Source: Pseudomonadota bacterium (GTDB taxonomy: Bacteria; Pseudomonadota; Gammaproteobacteria; Burkholderiales; Rhodocyclaceae). Taken from it: a stretch of DNA of 5,935 bases. How positions within the stretch are numbered: position 1 is the first letter of the stretch; each line of letters starts with the position of its first letter. A program made the translations under genes and the position numbers. The stretch lies in NCBI GenBank assembly GCA_021811225.1, contig JAJZPJ010000162.1, positions 1 through 5,935 of the forward strand. The letters run 5' to 3'. Shown piece after piece: positions 1-5,935 of the stretch. The notes beneath the pieces were generated by a model that saw only the letters and a list, made by a program, of their open reading frames with translations, was not told the origin of the DNA and did not search any database.

Positions 1-410
1 CAGACCAACGTTCCCAGGCCGACGAGTTCGCCGCCGTGGTATTCGGCATTTGCCGCCTGCAGCTTCAATCGATTGAGCGCTACCGTGGTCTGATCCGCCG
101 CTTCGGAAAAAAGCTTCCAGAATTCGCTCTTTATCAACGCCACGTCAAAACCCAGCCAATCCCTTAAATTGCCGGTCTTGTCCAGATGCTGCGCAGCGTC
201 GACCAAATCCCGTCTCACATATTTTTCCAGCTTGACGACTTCGTCATCGCCAAACTTGTACAAGGCAGCGAGCTCGTCCCTGATCTCATCAAACGTGTCG
301 TGGACGAAGGCGCCGGTTTGATGCGCTTTCTGCAGCGCCTTCTCCAGCAGCGACTCGTAAGCCTCCCCCACTACTTCGTTGAAATCATCCGGCGGAAGTA
401 ATTTCTTCAT
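1..410 (-). CDS. DUF1451 (YbeL-like) zinc-ribbon protein, 3' end cut by window edge
   Basis: The frame is open from an ATG at 410 to the window edge, giving 136 residues plus the first two bases (TG) of the next codon. The start is well supported by GAAGGAG eight bases upstream. The protein begins MKKLLPPDDF and is acidic, helical and Leu/Lys/Glu-rich. From about residue 65 it follows the E. coli YbeL (DUF1451) pattern as I remember it: a VRRDL segment, an IKSEFW helix, and then YHGGELVGLGTLV, matching YbeL YHSGEVVGLGNLV. In that family the next residue is the first cysteine of a CxxC zinc ribbon, and the TG at the edge fits a Cys codon. The zinc-binding part itself lies outside the window. 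No enzymatic function is established for the family as far as I know. It sits 70 bases downstream of the PPK2 gene on the same strand, and may be the last gene of the operon or have its own promoter. Confidence 0.85.
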   Translation of the reverse strand, partial: MKKLLPPDDFNEVVGEAYESLLEKALQKAHQTGAFVHDTFDEIRDELAALYKFGDDEVVKLEKYVRRDLVDAAQHLDKTGNLRDWLGFDVALIKSEFWKLFSEAADQTTVALNRLKLQAANAEYHGGELVGLGTLV

Positions 411-418
411 TTTCGGCG

Positions 419-425
419 CTCCTTC
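419..425 (-). promoter_or_regulatory. Ribosome binding site for the DUF1451 gene
   Basis: On the minus strand this reads GAAGGAG, a near-perfect Shine-Dalgarno sequence. An eight-base spacer separates it from the ATG at 410. It fixes the start of a gene whose stop codon is outside the window, and argues that this open frame is truly translated. Confidence 0.8.
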
Positions 426-437
426 AAATGGTGTTAT

Positions 438-463
438 TGCACTGCCCTCAACGATTCAGTGCA
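438..463 (-). repeat. Inverted repeat between the PPK2 and DUF1451 genes
   Basis: TGCACTG (438-444) and CAGTGCA (457-463) are perfect seven-base arms around a 12-base loop, in the 70-base gap between two same-strand genes. No T-run follows the hairpin on the minus strand, so it is not a standard intrinsic terminator. It could be an RNA hairpin affecting processing or stability of the messenger, a protein-binding dyad ahead of the DUF1451 gene, or chance. Only the symmetry is seen; any function is inference. Confidence 0.4.
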
Positions 464-480
464 GGCTGAATTCACCTTCA

Positions 481-1386
481 TCAACTGCCATTGGGACCTT
501 CCTTCATCAGTTGCTGGCGGATCGACAGCAATTCCTGCTGGCGTTTCGCGTCGGTTTCAGGGTAGCGCATTTTGAGGGCCTTGAACGTGTCGAGAATAAT
601 CCTTGAAACGATCAGCCTGGCGTTCTCCTTGTCGTCGGCTGGCACCACATACCAGGGTGCTTTTTTTGTGCTCGTCGCACTCAGACAGGCTTCATAGGCA
701 CGCATGTACTCTTTCCAGAATTTCCGCTCCTCGATGTCGGCCTGACTGAATTTCCAGTTCTTTTCGGGCTCGTCGATGCGATCCAGAAATCGCTTTCGCT
801 GCTCTTCCTCTGAGAGATGAAGGAAGAACTTGATGATCCGTGTGCCGTTGCGATAGAGATGGTTCTCCAGATCCACGATGGAGCGATACCGCTCCTGCCA
901 GATTGCGCTTTCTTCGACCAGGCTATCCGGAAGACCCTGGCTGCGGAGTATCTCCGGGTGCACGCGAACGATCAGCACTTCCTCGTAATAGGATCGGTTG
1001 AAGATGCCGATGCGGCCGCGCTCCGGCAAACACTGGGAGGTACGCCACATGAAATCGTGCTCCAGCTCCGTGGCGCTCGGATGCTTGAAGCTGAATACCT
1101 GGCAGCCCTGGGGATTGACGCCGGACATGACGTGCCGAATGGCGCCATCCTTGCCGGCGGCGTCCATGGCCTGAAAGATCAGCAGCACTGCGTAACGGTT
1201 GGACGCATAGTGCAGCCGCTGTTGCTCGCTCAGCTCCTCAACCTGTTTTTCGAGAAGCGCCTTGTAGGCTTCTTTCGTCTTGTATACCGGTTTCACCCGT
1301 GTCGGCCACTTCTTGAGATCGACCTTGTCGTCTTCCTTCACCCGAAAATCCCTTGATTTGATCTTCATCTTCATCCTTTCAATCAT
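481..1386 (-). CDS. ppk2: PPK2-family polyphosphate kinase (polyphosphate:nucleotide phosphotransferase), class III-like
   Basis: A cytoplasmic enzyme of the PPK2 family, which moves phosphate between polyphosphate and nucleotides. The intact frame is 301 residues, normal for a single-domain PPK2. Visible motifs are the Walker A loop AMDAAGKDG (about 73-81), GVNPQG just after it, the Walker B region IFNRSYYEEVLIVRVHP (about 128-144), KFFLHLS (about 186-192), and a basic lid with DEPEKNWKFS (about 205-214) followed by ERKFWKEYMRAYE. APWYVVPAD (about 243-251) matches the conserved C-terminal strand. AMDAAGKDG with GVNPxG resembles Meiothermus ruber PPK2 (class III, phosphorylates AMP and ADP), whereas class I enzymes carry EGRDAAGKGG. 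Substrate choice is therefore likely AMP/ADP to ATP using polyphosphate, but not proven. The gene starts 24 bases after the ATPase stop, which suggests co-transcription. The true start may be residue 7. Confidence 0.93.
   Translation of the reverse strand: MIERMKMKIKSRDFRVKEDDKVDLKKWPTRVKPVYKTKEAYKALLEKQVEELSEQQRLHYASNRYAVLLIFQAMDAAGKDGAIRHVMSGVNPQGCQVFSFKHPSATELEHDFMWRTSQCLPERGRIGIFNRSYYEEVLIVRVHPEILRSQGLPDSLVEESAIWQERYRSIVDLENHLYRNGTRIIKFFLHLSEEEQRKRFLDRIDEPEKNWKFSQADIEERKFWKEYMRAYEACLSATSTKKAPWYVVPADDKENARLIVSRIILDTFKALKMRYPETDAKRQQELLSIRQQLMKEGPNGS
1374..1380 (-). promoter_or_regulatory. Possible ribosome binding site placing the PPK2 start at 1368
   Basis: The minus strand reads GAAAGGA here, followed by five bases and an ATG at 1368 (residue 7 of the longest frame, giving MKIKSRDFRV). 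The longest-frame ATG at 1386 has only AAGG (1392-1395), also at five bases. The internal Shine-Dalgarno is the better match, so the protein may be 295 rather than 301 residues. Closely packed ATGs at 1386, 1374 and 1368 leave the choice open. Confidence 0.45.
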
Positions 1387-1410
1387 GTTAGCCTTGTTGT
1401 TCGCCGCTGT

Positions 1411-4083
1411 TCATTTATCGGGTTCATCTTTCCGAATCTCCCGCTCCGCTTTCTCCCAGTCCTGAACTGCCCGGCCGTCCTGGCGGCCCCGCTCCTCGTA
1501 AAGTGCGTAGGACCGCTCGGCGATCCGCGACGTCAAATCCGATGGTGTTTGGGCTTTGGCTTCGAGCTGAGGCTCGGCTCTGGAGTCGGGAGCCTTGGGT
1601 TGGCCGGTATCGGCTTCCGTCAAGGGTATTTCTTCCGCTTTTGCGAGGCCCTTGGTCGCGTGAGTCAAGGGGCAGTCGTGCGGGCGCTCGGCGAGCCCGA
1701 GACGAGCGAATACGGGAATCTTCACCAAATCCAGGACGAATGCGAAGGCAGCTGCCGCAGCAAGCGTGCCCGCCACCACCAGGGGCGGCAAGGATGTCAT
1801 TGCGATTCCGCTTACCGCCAATGCCGAAGCGATCACGATATCGGCAACGGACGACACCGCAAGCCAGAGGCTGGGACGAGTGCCCCACAAGTGCCGGTGT
1901 TCACGAATGGAATAGAGCATCGCTTGGCTACCGAATACCAGGACGACGAAGGCCAGGCTTTTCAGCGCCTCTATTCCGAGATTCACGCCGAATTTACCGA
2001 TGGCCAGGACGCCAGTGCAGAAGGCCAGCAGGCACACACCCATGATGACGCCTGCCCCCGTCAGGCTACCGATGCGCCATACACTCGGCATCGGCGACGG
2101 CCGCACGTTATCCGTCGTCAATGCCATGGAGAGAAAATCGCCGGTGACCATCACGATGACCATCAGCATCGGGGTCAGGATCGCGTGCCCTGTCATGATC
2201 AGGCCGACGACCAGGAAGAGCACGGTCACGATTTTCTTGACAATGGTATTCAGCGTGTAAGTGAGGATGCGCTGGAACGTGATTCGCCCTTCCTTGACCG
2301 CGGCGACGATGCCGGCGAGTCCGGGCTCGGTCAGCACCATGCCGGCGGCCGATTTGGCGACGTCGGTTGCCGTCGAGACTGCGATGCCGATCTGCGCTTG
2401 GCGCAGCGCCGGCGCGTCATTGGCGCCGTCGCCGCACATGCCGACGGTATGGTTACCCTTCTGGAACGCCTTGACCAGCTTGTATTTGTCTTCCGGGAGG
2501 ACGCCGGCGAAGACCGCGAATTGCTCGGGGTGGACGCTGTCGGGGATTGGACCGGGCGGGAAGACGGCACCATCGAGCCCTACCGCGTGAGCCACGATGG
2601 CCGCGGTCGCCGGCGCATCGCCCGTCACCATCACGGTGCGAACGCCCAGCTCATGCAATTCGGCAATGAGTGCCCCCGAATCTGAACGGGGCGGGTCGCT
2701 CAGCGCAATGAGTCCTGCCAGCTTCATCGCAGTCTGCGGTCCCGCCGCCAGCGCCAAAACCCGGAAGCCCTGCCGCTCGAGTTCGTCCGCCGTGGCTGTC
2801 GCGTCCGGGGGCTGTGGTACGAGGCCGCTGACCACGGCAAAGGCGCCCTTCACGATACGTTGCGCAGCGCCGGTCGAATCGGTTGCGCTCGCCTCGGATA
2901 TCTTCTTCGCCGGATCGAAAGGCTCGAACTTGACCAAGGTCGGCGCGTCGGAGACGCCTTTGCTCGAGGCGGCCGCGCGAATGGCTGCATCCACCGGGTC
3001 CTGCCCGCCATCCGCGCTCGCCAGCGCGGCCAGTGCCAAAACATGCGCTTCGTCGAAGCCGGGCATGGGATGAACGGTCGTCACCGTCAGCGCATTCTGG
3101 GTCAGCGTGCCGGTCTTGTCGGCGCACAAGACATCCGTCGTTCCCGCTTCATCCACCGCGGAAAGCCGGGTCGGAAGGACACCCAGCTTTGCCAAGGCGC
3201 GCGCGCCGAGCGCTGCCGCCAGGGTGAACGTGGCCGGCAGCGCAACCGGTATCGACGCCAGGACTGCGGTTAGGACGAGGGGGATGATCTCCGCCAGCGG
3301 CATCTTGAGAAAGTAGGCATAGGCGACGAGCGCCACGATGACGACGCTGTTGAATGCGGCAAGATTGCGCACCACGCGCAGAACCGCCTTCTGCTGGGAG
3401 CTCACGACATGGGCGGTGCGGACCAGCTCCGCAGTACGGCCGAACTTGGTGCGCACGCCGGTCGCCGTGACCTCCGCCACCGCCTCGCCCCGACGCACCA
3501 GTGCTCCGGCAAAGGTTTGCACGCCCGCACCCGCTTCGATGGGTACCGATTCGCCGGTAAGCATGGATTGGTCGAGCAGAACTTCCCCGCCGGTGATGTG
3601 CACATCCGCGGCGACCACGCCGCCGAGTGAGAGCTTCACCACGTCGCCCGGCACAAGCTCGGCCGCGGGTACGGTTTTCCACGCGCCGTCGCGCCGGGCG
3701 GACGCGCTCAGCGCGAGCCGGGACTTCAGTGCGGCGAGGGTTGCCTGGGCGCGGCTTTCCTGGAACAGTCCGAGCGCTGCGTTGAACACCAGCAGGCCGG
3801 CGATGATCGCGGCCTCTACATATTTGCCGAGCACCAGTTCGAGCACAATCGCGGCCTCGAGCATCCACGGAACCGGAGCCCAAAATTTTTCGAGCGCCAT
3901 GCGCAACGGGTGCATGCTCGTATCCGGCATGGTATTGGGGCCGAACTTCGTCAGAAGGGCGCGGGCCGCTTCGCTCGTCAAGCCACTGGTCAGGTCATCC
4001 TTTGCGGCAGCCGCCGACTCGGCCCCGGGTTTCGCGTCAGGTTTCGATTCGGGAGCCTTGGGTTGATCGGTATCGGGTTCCAT
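1411..4083 (-). CDS. P-type ATPase, proton-pump (type IIIA) family, with C-terminal DUF2934 tail
   Basis: An inner-membrane, ATP-driven cation pump, most like plasma-membrane H+-ATPases; 890 residues and intact. After a Pro/Ala/Lys-rich leader (1-30) comes a cation-ATPase N-terminal segment, LTSEAARALLTKFGPN (about 35-50). The actuator motif is TGES (176-179), membrane helix 4 has IPVALPAT (278-285), and the phosphorylated Asp is D322 in DKTGTLTQN. The nucleotide domain has KGAF (412-415) in place of the usual KGAP. The hinge motifs are VTGD (486-489) and GDGANDAPAL (551-560). Hydrophobic segments lie at about 72-110, 240-300, 613-655, 675-696, 709-725 and 738-790. D649 in helix 6 aligns by eye with the proton-binding Asp684 of plant AHA2. 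The tail from about residue 795 is hydrophilic and ends in a DUF2934-like domain. The start at 4083 is set by GGAAGGA nine bases upstream. Proton transport is inferred from family; another cation cannot be excluded. Confidence 0.93.
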   Translation of the reverse strand: MEPDTDQPKAPESKPDAKPGAESAAAAKDDLTSGLTSEAARALLTKFGPNTMPDTSMHPLRMALEKFWAPVPWMLEAAIVLELVLGKYVEAAIIAGLLVFNAALGLFQESRAQATLAALKSRLALSASARRDGAWKTVPAAELVPGDVVKLSLGGVVAADVHITGGEVLLDQSMLTGESVPIEAGAGVQTFAGALVRRGEAVAEVTATGVRTKFGRTAELVRTAHVVSSQQKAVLRVVRNLAAFNSVVIVALVAYAYFLKMPLAEIIPLVLTAVLASIPVALPATFTLAAALGARALAKLGVLPTRLSAVDEAGTTDVLCADKTGTLTQNALTVTTVHPMPGFDEAHVLALAALASADGGQDPVDAAIRAAASSKGVSDAPTLVKFEPFDPAKKISEASATDSTGAAQRIVKGAFAVVSGLVPQPPDATATADELERQGFRVLALAAGPQTAMKLAGLIALSDPPRSDSGALIAELHELGVRTVMVTGDAPATAAIVAHAVGLDGAVFPPGPIPDSVHPEQFAVFAGVLPEDKYKLVKAFQKGNHTVGMCGDGANDAPALRQAQIGIAVSTATDVAKSAAGMVLTEPGLAGIVAAVKEGRITFQRILTYTLNTIVKKIVTVLFLVVGLIMTGHAILTPMLMVIVMVTGDFLSMALTTDNVRPSPMPSVWRIGSLTGAGVIMGVCLLAFCTGVLAIGKFGVNLGIEALKSLAFVVLVFGSQAMLYSIREHRHLWGTRPSLWLAVSSVADIVIASALAVSGIAMTSLPPLVVAGTLAAAAAFAFVLDLVKIPVFARLGLAERPHDCPLTHATKGLAKAEEIPLTEADTGQPKAPDSRAEPQLEAKAQTPSDLTSRIAERSYALYEERGRQDGRAVQDWEKAEREIRKDEPDK
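1426..1536 (-). other. DUF2934-like domain encoded at the 3' end of the ATPase gene
   Basis: Residues about 850-886 contain IAERSYALYEERGRQDG, then a short linker and DWEKAEREIRK. This matches the DUF2934 pattern IAxRAYxLYExxGRxDG...DWxxAExEL that I know from small proteobacterial proteins, usually as a stand-alone domain or at protein ends. Its function is unknown to me. It lies on the predicted cytoplasmic side, after the last membrane helix and a Pro/Ala/Lys/Glu-rich linker, where a regulatory tail would sit in eukaryotic H+-ATPases. A regulatory role here is speculation. Confidence 0.78.
1583..1637 (-). repeat. In-frame copy of the ATPase gene start region, inside its 3' end
   Basis: This segment aligns without gaps to 4046-4100, with 46 of 55 bases identical by hand count. 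The offset of 2463 bases is a multiple of three, so both copies are read in the same frame. The proximal half encodes ADTGQPKAPDS, against PDTDQPKAPES at the N-terminus. The upstream half matches the ATPase ribosome binding site (GGAAGAA here, GGAAGGA there). The codon aligned with the ATG start is ACG at 1618-1620 (Thr822). Confidence 0.85.
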
Positions 4084-4100
4084 AATGGCTATTCCTTCCG
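4046..4100 (-). repeat. Start-region copy of the repeat: ATPase ribosome binding site, start codon and first codons
   Basis: Partner of 1583-1637. It spans the end of the intergenic gap and the first 12 full codons of the ATPase gene. The most conserved block is 4049-4081, with 30 of 33 bases identical to 1586-1618. Because the similarity crosses the start codon into untranslated leader, protein-level convergence alone does not explain it; common descent of DNA is the simpler reading. Confidence 0.85.
4093..4099 (-). promoter_or_regulatory. Ribosome binding site of the ATPase gene
   Basis: The minus strand reads GGAAGGA, nine bases before the ATG at 4083. It decides the start, which includes the Pro/Ala/Lys-rich leader. 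It also lies within the duplicated segment, so its degenerate counterpart is found inside the coding region at 1630-1636 (GGAAGAA). Confidence 0.75.
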
Positions 4101-4144
4101 TGTTCGTTATGTTGCAGGTTTCGTGCGTTGAGGGATACGAGCAT

Positions 4145-5935
4145 TCACCTGGAATTGCCCCACTTCCAGTTGCGGATTTCCGGCATATCCTCTCCGTACT
4201 TTTCGATATACTGCTTGTGCTCGATCAGCTTGTCCTTGAGCTGCTGCTTCAGGTAGATGCCCTTGTCACCGGTTTGCGGCAGGCGGTCGATGGCATCCAT
4301 CACCAGGTGGAAACGATCCAGATCGTTCAGCACCGTCATGTCGAAGGGCGTGGTGATGGTGCCCTCCTCCTTGTAGCCGCGGACGTGTAGGTTGTCGTGA
4401 TTGGTGCGGCGATAGGTCAGGCGGTGGATCAACCACGGGTAGCCATGGAAGGCGAAGATCACCGGCTTGTCACGGGTGAACAACTCGTCGAAATCCATGT
4501 CGCTCAAGCCATGCGGATGCTCGCTTTGCGGCTGCAGCTTCATGAGGTCGACGACGTTCACCACCCGGATTTTCAGTTCGGGCAGATGCTCGCGCAGGAT
4601 CGAGACGGCGGCGAGCGTCTCCAGCGTGGGCACGTCACCGCAGCAGGCCATGACCACGTCGGGTGCGACACGCTGGTCGTTGCTGGCCCATTGCCATATA
4701 CCGACACCCTCGGTGCAGTGCTTGACGGCCGCGTCCATTGCCAGCCATTGCGGCGCCTGATATTTTCCCGCGATCACGACGTTGACGTAGTGACGGCTCT
4801 TCAGACAGTGATCCCAAACCGAGAGCAAACAGTTGGCATCCGGCGGCAGATAGACGCGCACGATGGAGGCCTTCTTGTTGACTACGTGGTCGATGAAACC
4901 GGGATCCTGATGGGTGAATCCGTTATGCATCTGCTGCCAGACGTGGGAGGCCAGCAGGTAATTCAGGGAGGCGATCTTGCGCCGCCACGGCAGATCCGCG
5001 GTGACCTTCAGCCACTTGGCGTGCTGGTTGAACATCGAGTCGACGATATGGATGAACGACTCGTAGCTGTTGAACAGCCCGTGCCGGCCGGTGAGCAGGT
5101 AGCCTTCGAGCCAGCCTTGGCACTGATGCTCGCTCAACATCTCCATGACCCGGCCTTCCAGGGCGAGGAATTCATCGTTGTCCTGGACCCGGGCGCCCCA
5201 CTGCCGATTGGTGACCTCGAAGACGGCGTTCAGGCGGTTGGAAAGGGTTTCGTCCGGGCCGAAGATTCTGAAATTTCGCTGCGCACGATTGAGCCTGGCT
5301 ACATCGCGCAGAAAGACGCCGAGTTCGTGGGTGTCGGCCGCCGTCACGGCGCCGGGCGACGGCACCTTCACCGCGTAGTCGCGAAAGTCCGGCATGATCA
5401 GATCGCGCAGCAGCATGCCGCCGTTGGCGTGGGGATTCGCCCCCATGCGGCGTTCGCCCTTGGGCGCGAGTTCGGCCAGTTCCGGCATCAGGCGGCCCGA
5501 CTCGTCGAACAGTTCCTCCGGCCGGTAGCTCTTCAGCCAGTCTTCCAGCAGCTTGAGGTGTTCGGGATGGTCAGCATCCACGGCGATCGGCACCTGATGC
5601 GCGCGGAAAGTGCCTTCGATCTGCTGGCCATCAATCCATTTTGGCCCGGTCCAGCCTTTGGGCGATTTGAGCACGATCATCGGCCAGCGCGGGCGCATGG
5701 TTTTGCCGTTGGCGCGGGCATCGTGCTGAATCTCCCGGATCTGCTCCAGTGCCGTATCGAGAACTGCCGCCATGGCCTCGTGCATTCGCGCAGGATCATT
5801 CCCTTCGACGTAATAAGGCGTCCAGCCGCAGCCGCGGAAGAACTGATCCAGTTCTTCCGGCTCGATACGGGCGAAAACAGTCGGATTGGCAATCTTGTAG
5901 CCGTTCAGATGCAGAATCGGCAGCACCGCGCCGTC
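4145..5935 (-). CDS. xfp: Xylulose-5-phosphate/fructose-6-phosphate phosphoketolase, 5' end cut by window edge
   Basis: A cytoplasmic thiamine-diphosphate enzyme that splits xylulose 5-phosphate (and usually fructose 6-phosphate) with phosphate to give acetyl phosphate plus glyceraldehyde 3-phosphate or erythrose 4-phosphate. 596 residues are visible. Family members have about 790-800, so roughly 200 N-terminal residues, including the GDGEAETG half of the cofactor motif, lie outside. The visible part opens DGAVLPILHLNGYKIANPT, with the Asn that closes the cofactor motif. GLFNSYESF (about 287-295) holds the Glu equivalent to Bifidobacterium Glu479. NGFTHQDPG (about 338-346) and AGK (389-391) are active-site segments. 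NHDNLHVRGYKEEGTITTPFDM (in two parts, about 512-533) is typical of the C-terminal domain. The end, EDMPEIRNWKWGNSR, is a normal family terminus. The GTG at 5926 is an internal Val, not the start. It is the first gene visible in the cluster, 61 bases ahead of the ATPase. Confidence 0.96.
   Translation of the reverse strand, partial: DGAVLPILHLNGYKIANPTVFARIEPEELDQFFRGCGWTPYYVEGNDPARMHEAMAAVLDTALEQIREIQHDARANGKTMRPRWPMIVLKSPKGWTGPKWIDGQQIEGTFRAHQVPIAVDADHPEHLKLLEDWLKSYRPEELFDESGRLMPELAELAPKGERRMGANPHANGGMLLRDLIMPDFRDYAVKVPSPGAVTAADTHELGVFLRDVARLNRAQRNFRIFGPDETLSNRLNAVFEVTNRQWGARVQDNDEFLALEGRVMEMLSEHQCQGWLEGYLLTGRHGLFNSYESFIHIVDSMFNQHAKWLKVTADLPWRRKIASLNYLLASHVWQQMHNGFTHQDPGFIDHVVNKKASIVRVYLPPDANCLLSVWDHCLKSRHYVNVVIAGKYQAPQWLAMDAAVKHCTEGVGIWQWASNDQRVAPDVVMACCGDVPTLETLAAVSILREHLPELKIRVVNVVDLMKLQPQSEHPHGLSDMDFDELFTRDKPVIFAFHGYPWLIHRLTYRRTNHDNLHVRGYKEEGTITTPFDMTVLNDLDRFHLVMDAIDRLPQTGDKGIYLKQQLKDKLIEHKQYIEKYGEDMPEIRNWKWGNSR

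Noticed and set aside
438..463. Rho-independent terminator after PPK2
   Set aside because: The stem is only seven pairs with a 12-base loop. The following minus-strand bases are AATAACACC, not a T-run.
817..1356. Plus-strand open frame (179 codons) opposite PPK2
   Set aside because: It is antisense to the conserved PPK2 core and shows no motif of its own.
1549..2685. Long plus-strand open frame (378 codons) opposite the ATPase gene
   Set aside because: It lies wholly antisense to a gene with all P-type ATPase motifs. Its product is His/Arg/Asp-rich with no recognisable fold, as expected for the complement of a GC-rich coding frame. I see no ribosome binding site supporting it.
3338..4066. 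Plus-strand open frame (242 codons), Ser/Thr/Ala-rich
   Set aside because: It is antisense to the ATPase N-terminal half. The Ser/Thr/Ala composition is what a shifted reverse frame of GC-rich membrane-protein DNA gives.
4084..4144. Separate promoter for the ATPase gene
   Set aside because: In the 61-base gap after the phosphoketolase stop I find no pair of -35 and -10 boxes at proper spacing, only the ribosome binding site. Co-transcription is simpler.
5924..5926. GTG as the start of the phosphoketolase gene
   Set aside because: The frame stays open to the edge (Asp-Gly-Ala-Val) and the family sequence reads DGAVLPILHLNGYK at this internal position. The gene is truncated by the window, not short.

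Overview
The window is a compact run of four protein-coding genes, all on the minus strand. Transcription therefore goes from high to low coordinates: phosphoketolase (5' end cut by the right edge), a P-type ATPase of the proton-pump type, a PPK2-family polyphosphate kinase, and a DUF1451 zinc-ribbon protein (3' end cut by the left edge). The gaps are 61, 24 and 70 bases. No rRNA, tRNA, CRISPR array, insertion sequence or convincing intrinsic terminator is visible, and no stretch above 300 bases lacks a gene. The moderately high GC content, the strong Shine-Dalgarno sequences and the YbeL-like DUF1451 protein suggest a Pseudomonadota bacterium, probably beta- or gammaproteobacterial. I cannot place it more finely.

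Layout by region: 5935-4145 encodes the C-terminal three quarters of xylulose-5-phosphate/fructose-6-phosphate phosphoketolase, which makes acetyl phosphate. 4083-1411 encodes an intact 890-residue P-type ATPase with every core catalytic motif. 1386-481 encodes a 301-residue PPK2, closest by motif to the AMP/ADP-phosphorylating (class III-like) group. 410-1 is an open frame running off the edge. It encodes a DUF1451 protein, cut just where the zinc-ribbon cysteines are expected.

The three complete or nearly complete enzymes share an energy-currency theme: acetyl phosphate production, ATP-driven ion export and nucleotide regeneration from polyphosphate. Co-transcription fits the spacing. A joint role in surviving acid or energy stress is inference only.

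The most unusual signal is at the end of the ATPase gene. The enzyme carries a non-canonical C-terminal tail ending in a DUF2934 domain. The DNA that opens this tail (1583-1637) is an in-frame, 46/55-identical copy of the ATPase gene's own start region (4046-4100), including the ribosome binding site. The start codon ATG is matched by ACG in the tail copy. This looks like the scar of a gene fusion or duplication, in which a once separate DUF2934 gene with its own translation start was joined to the ATPase.
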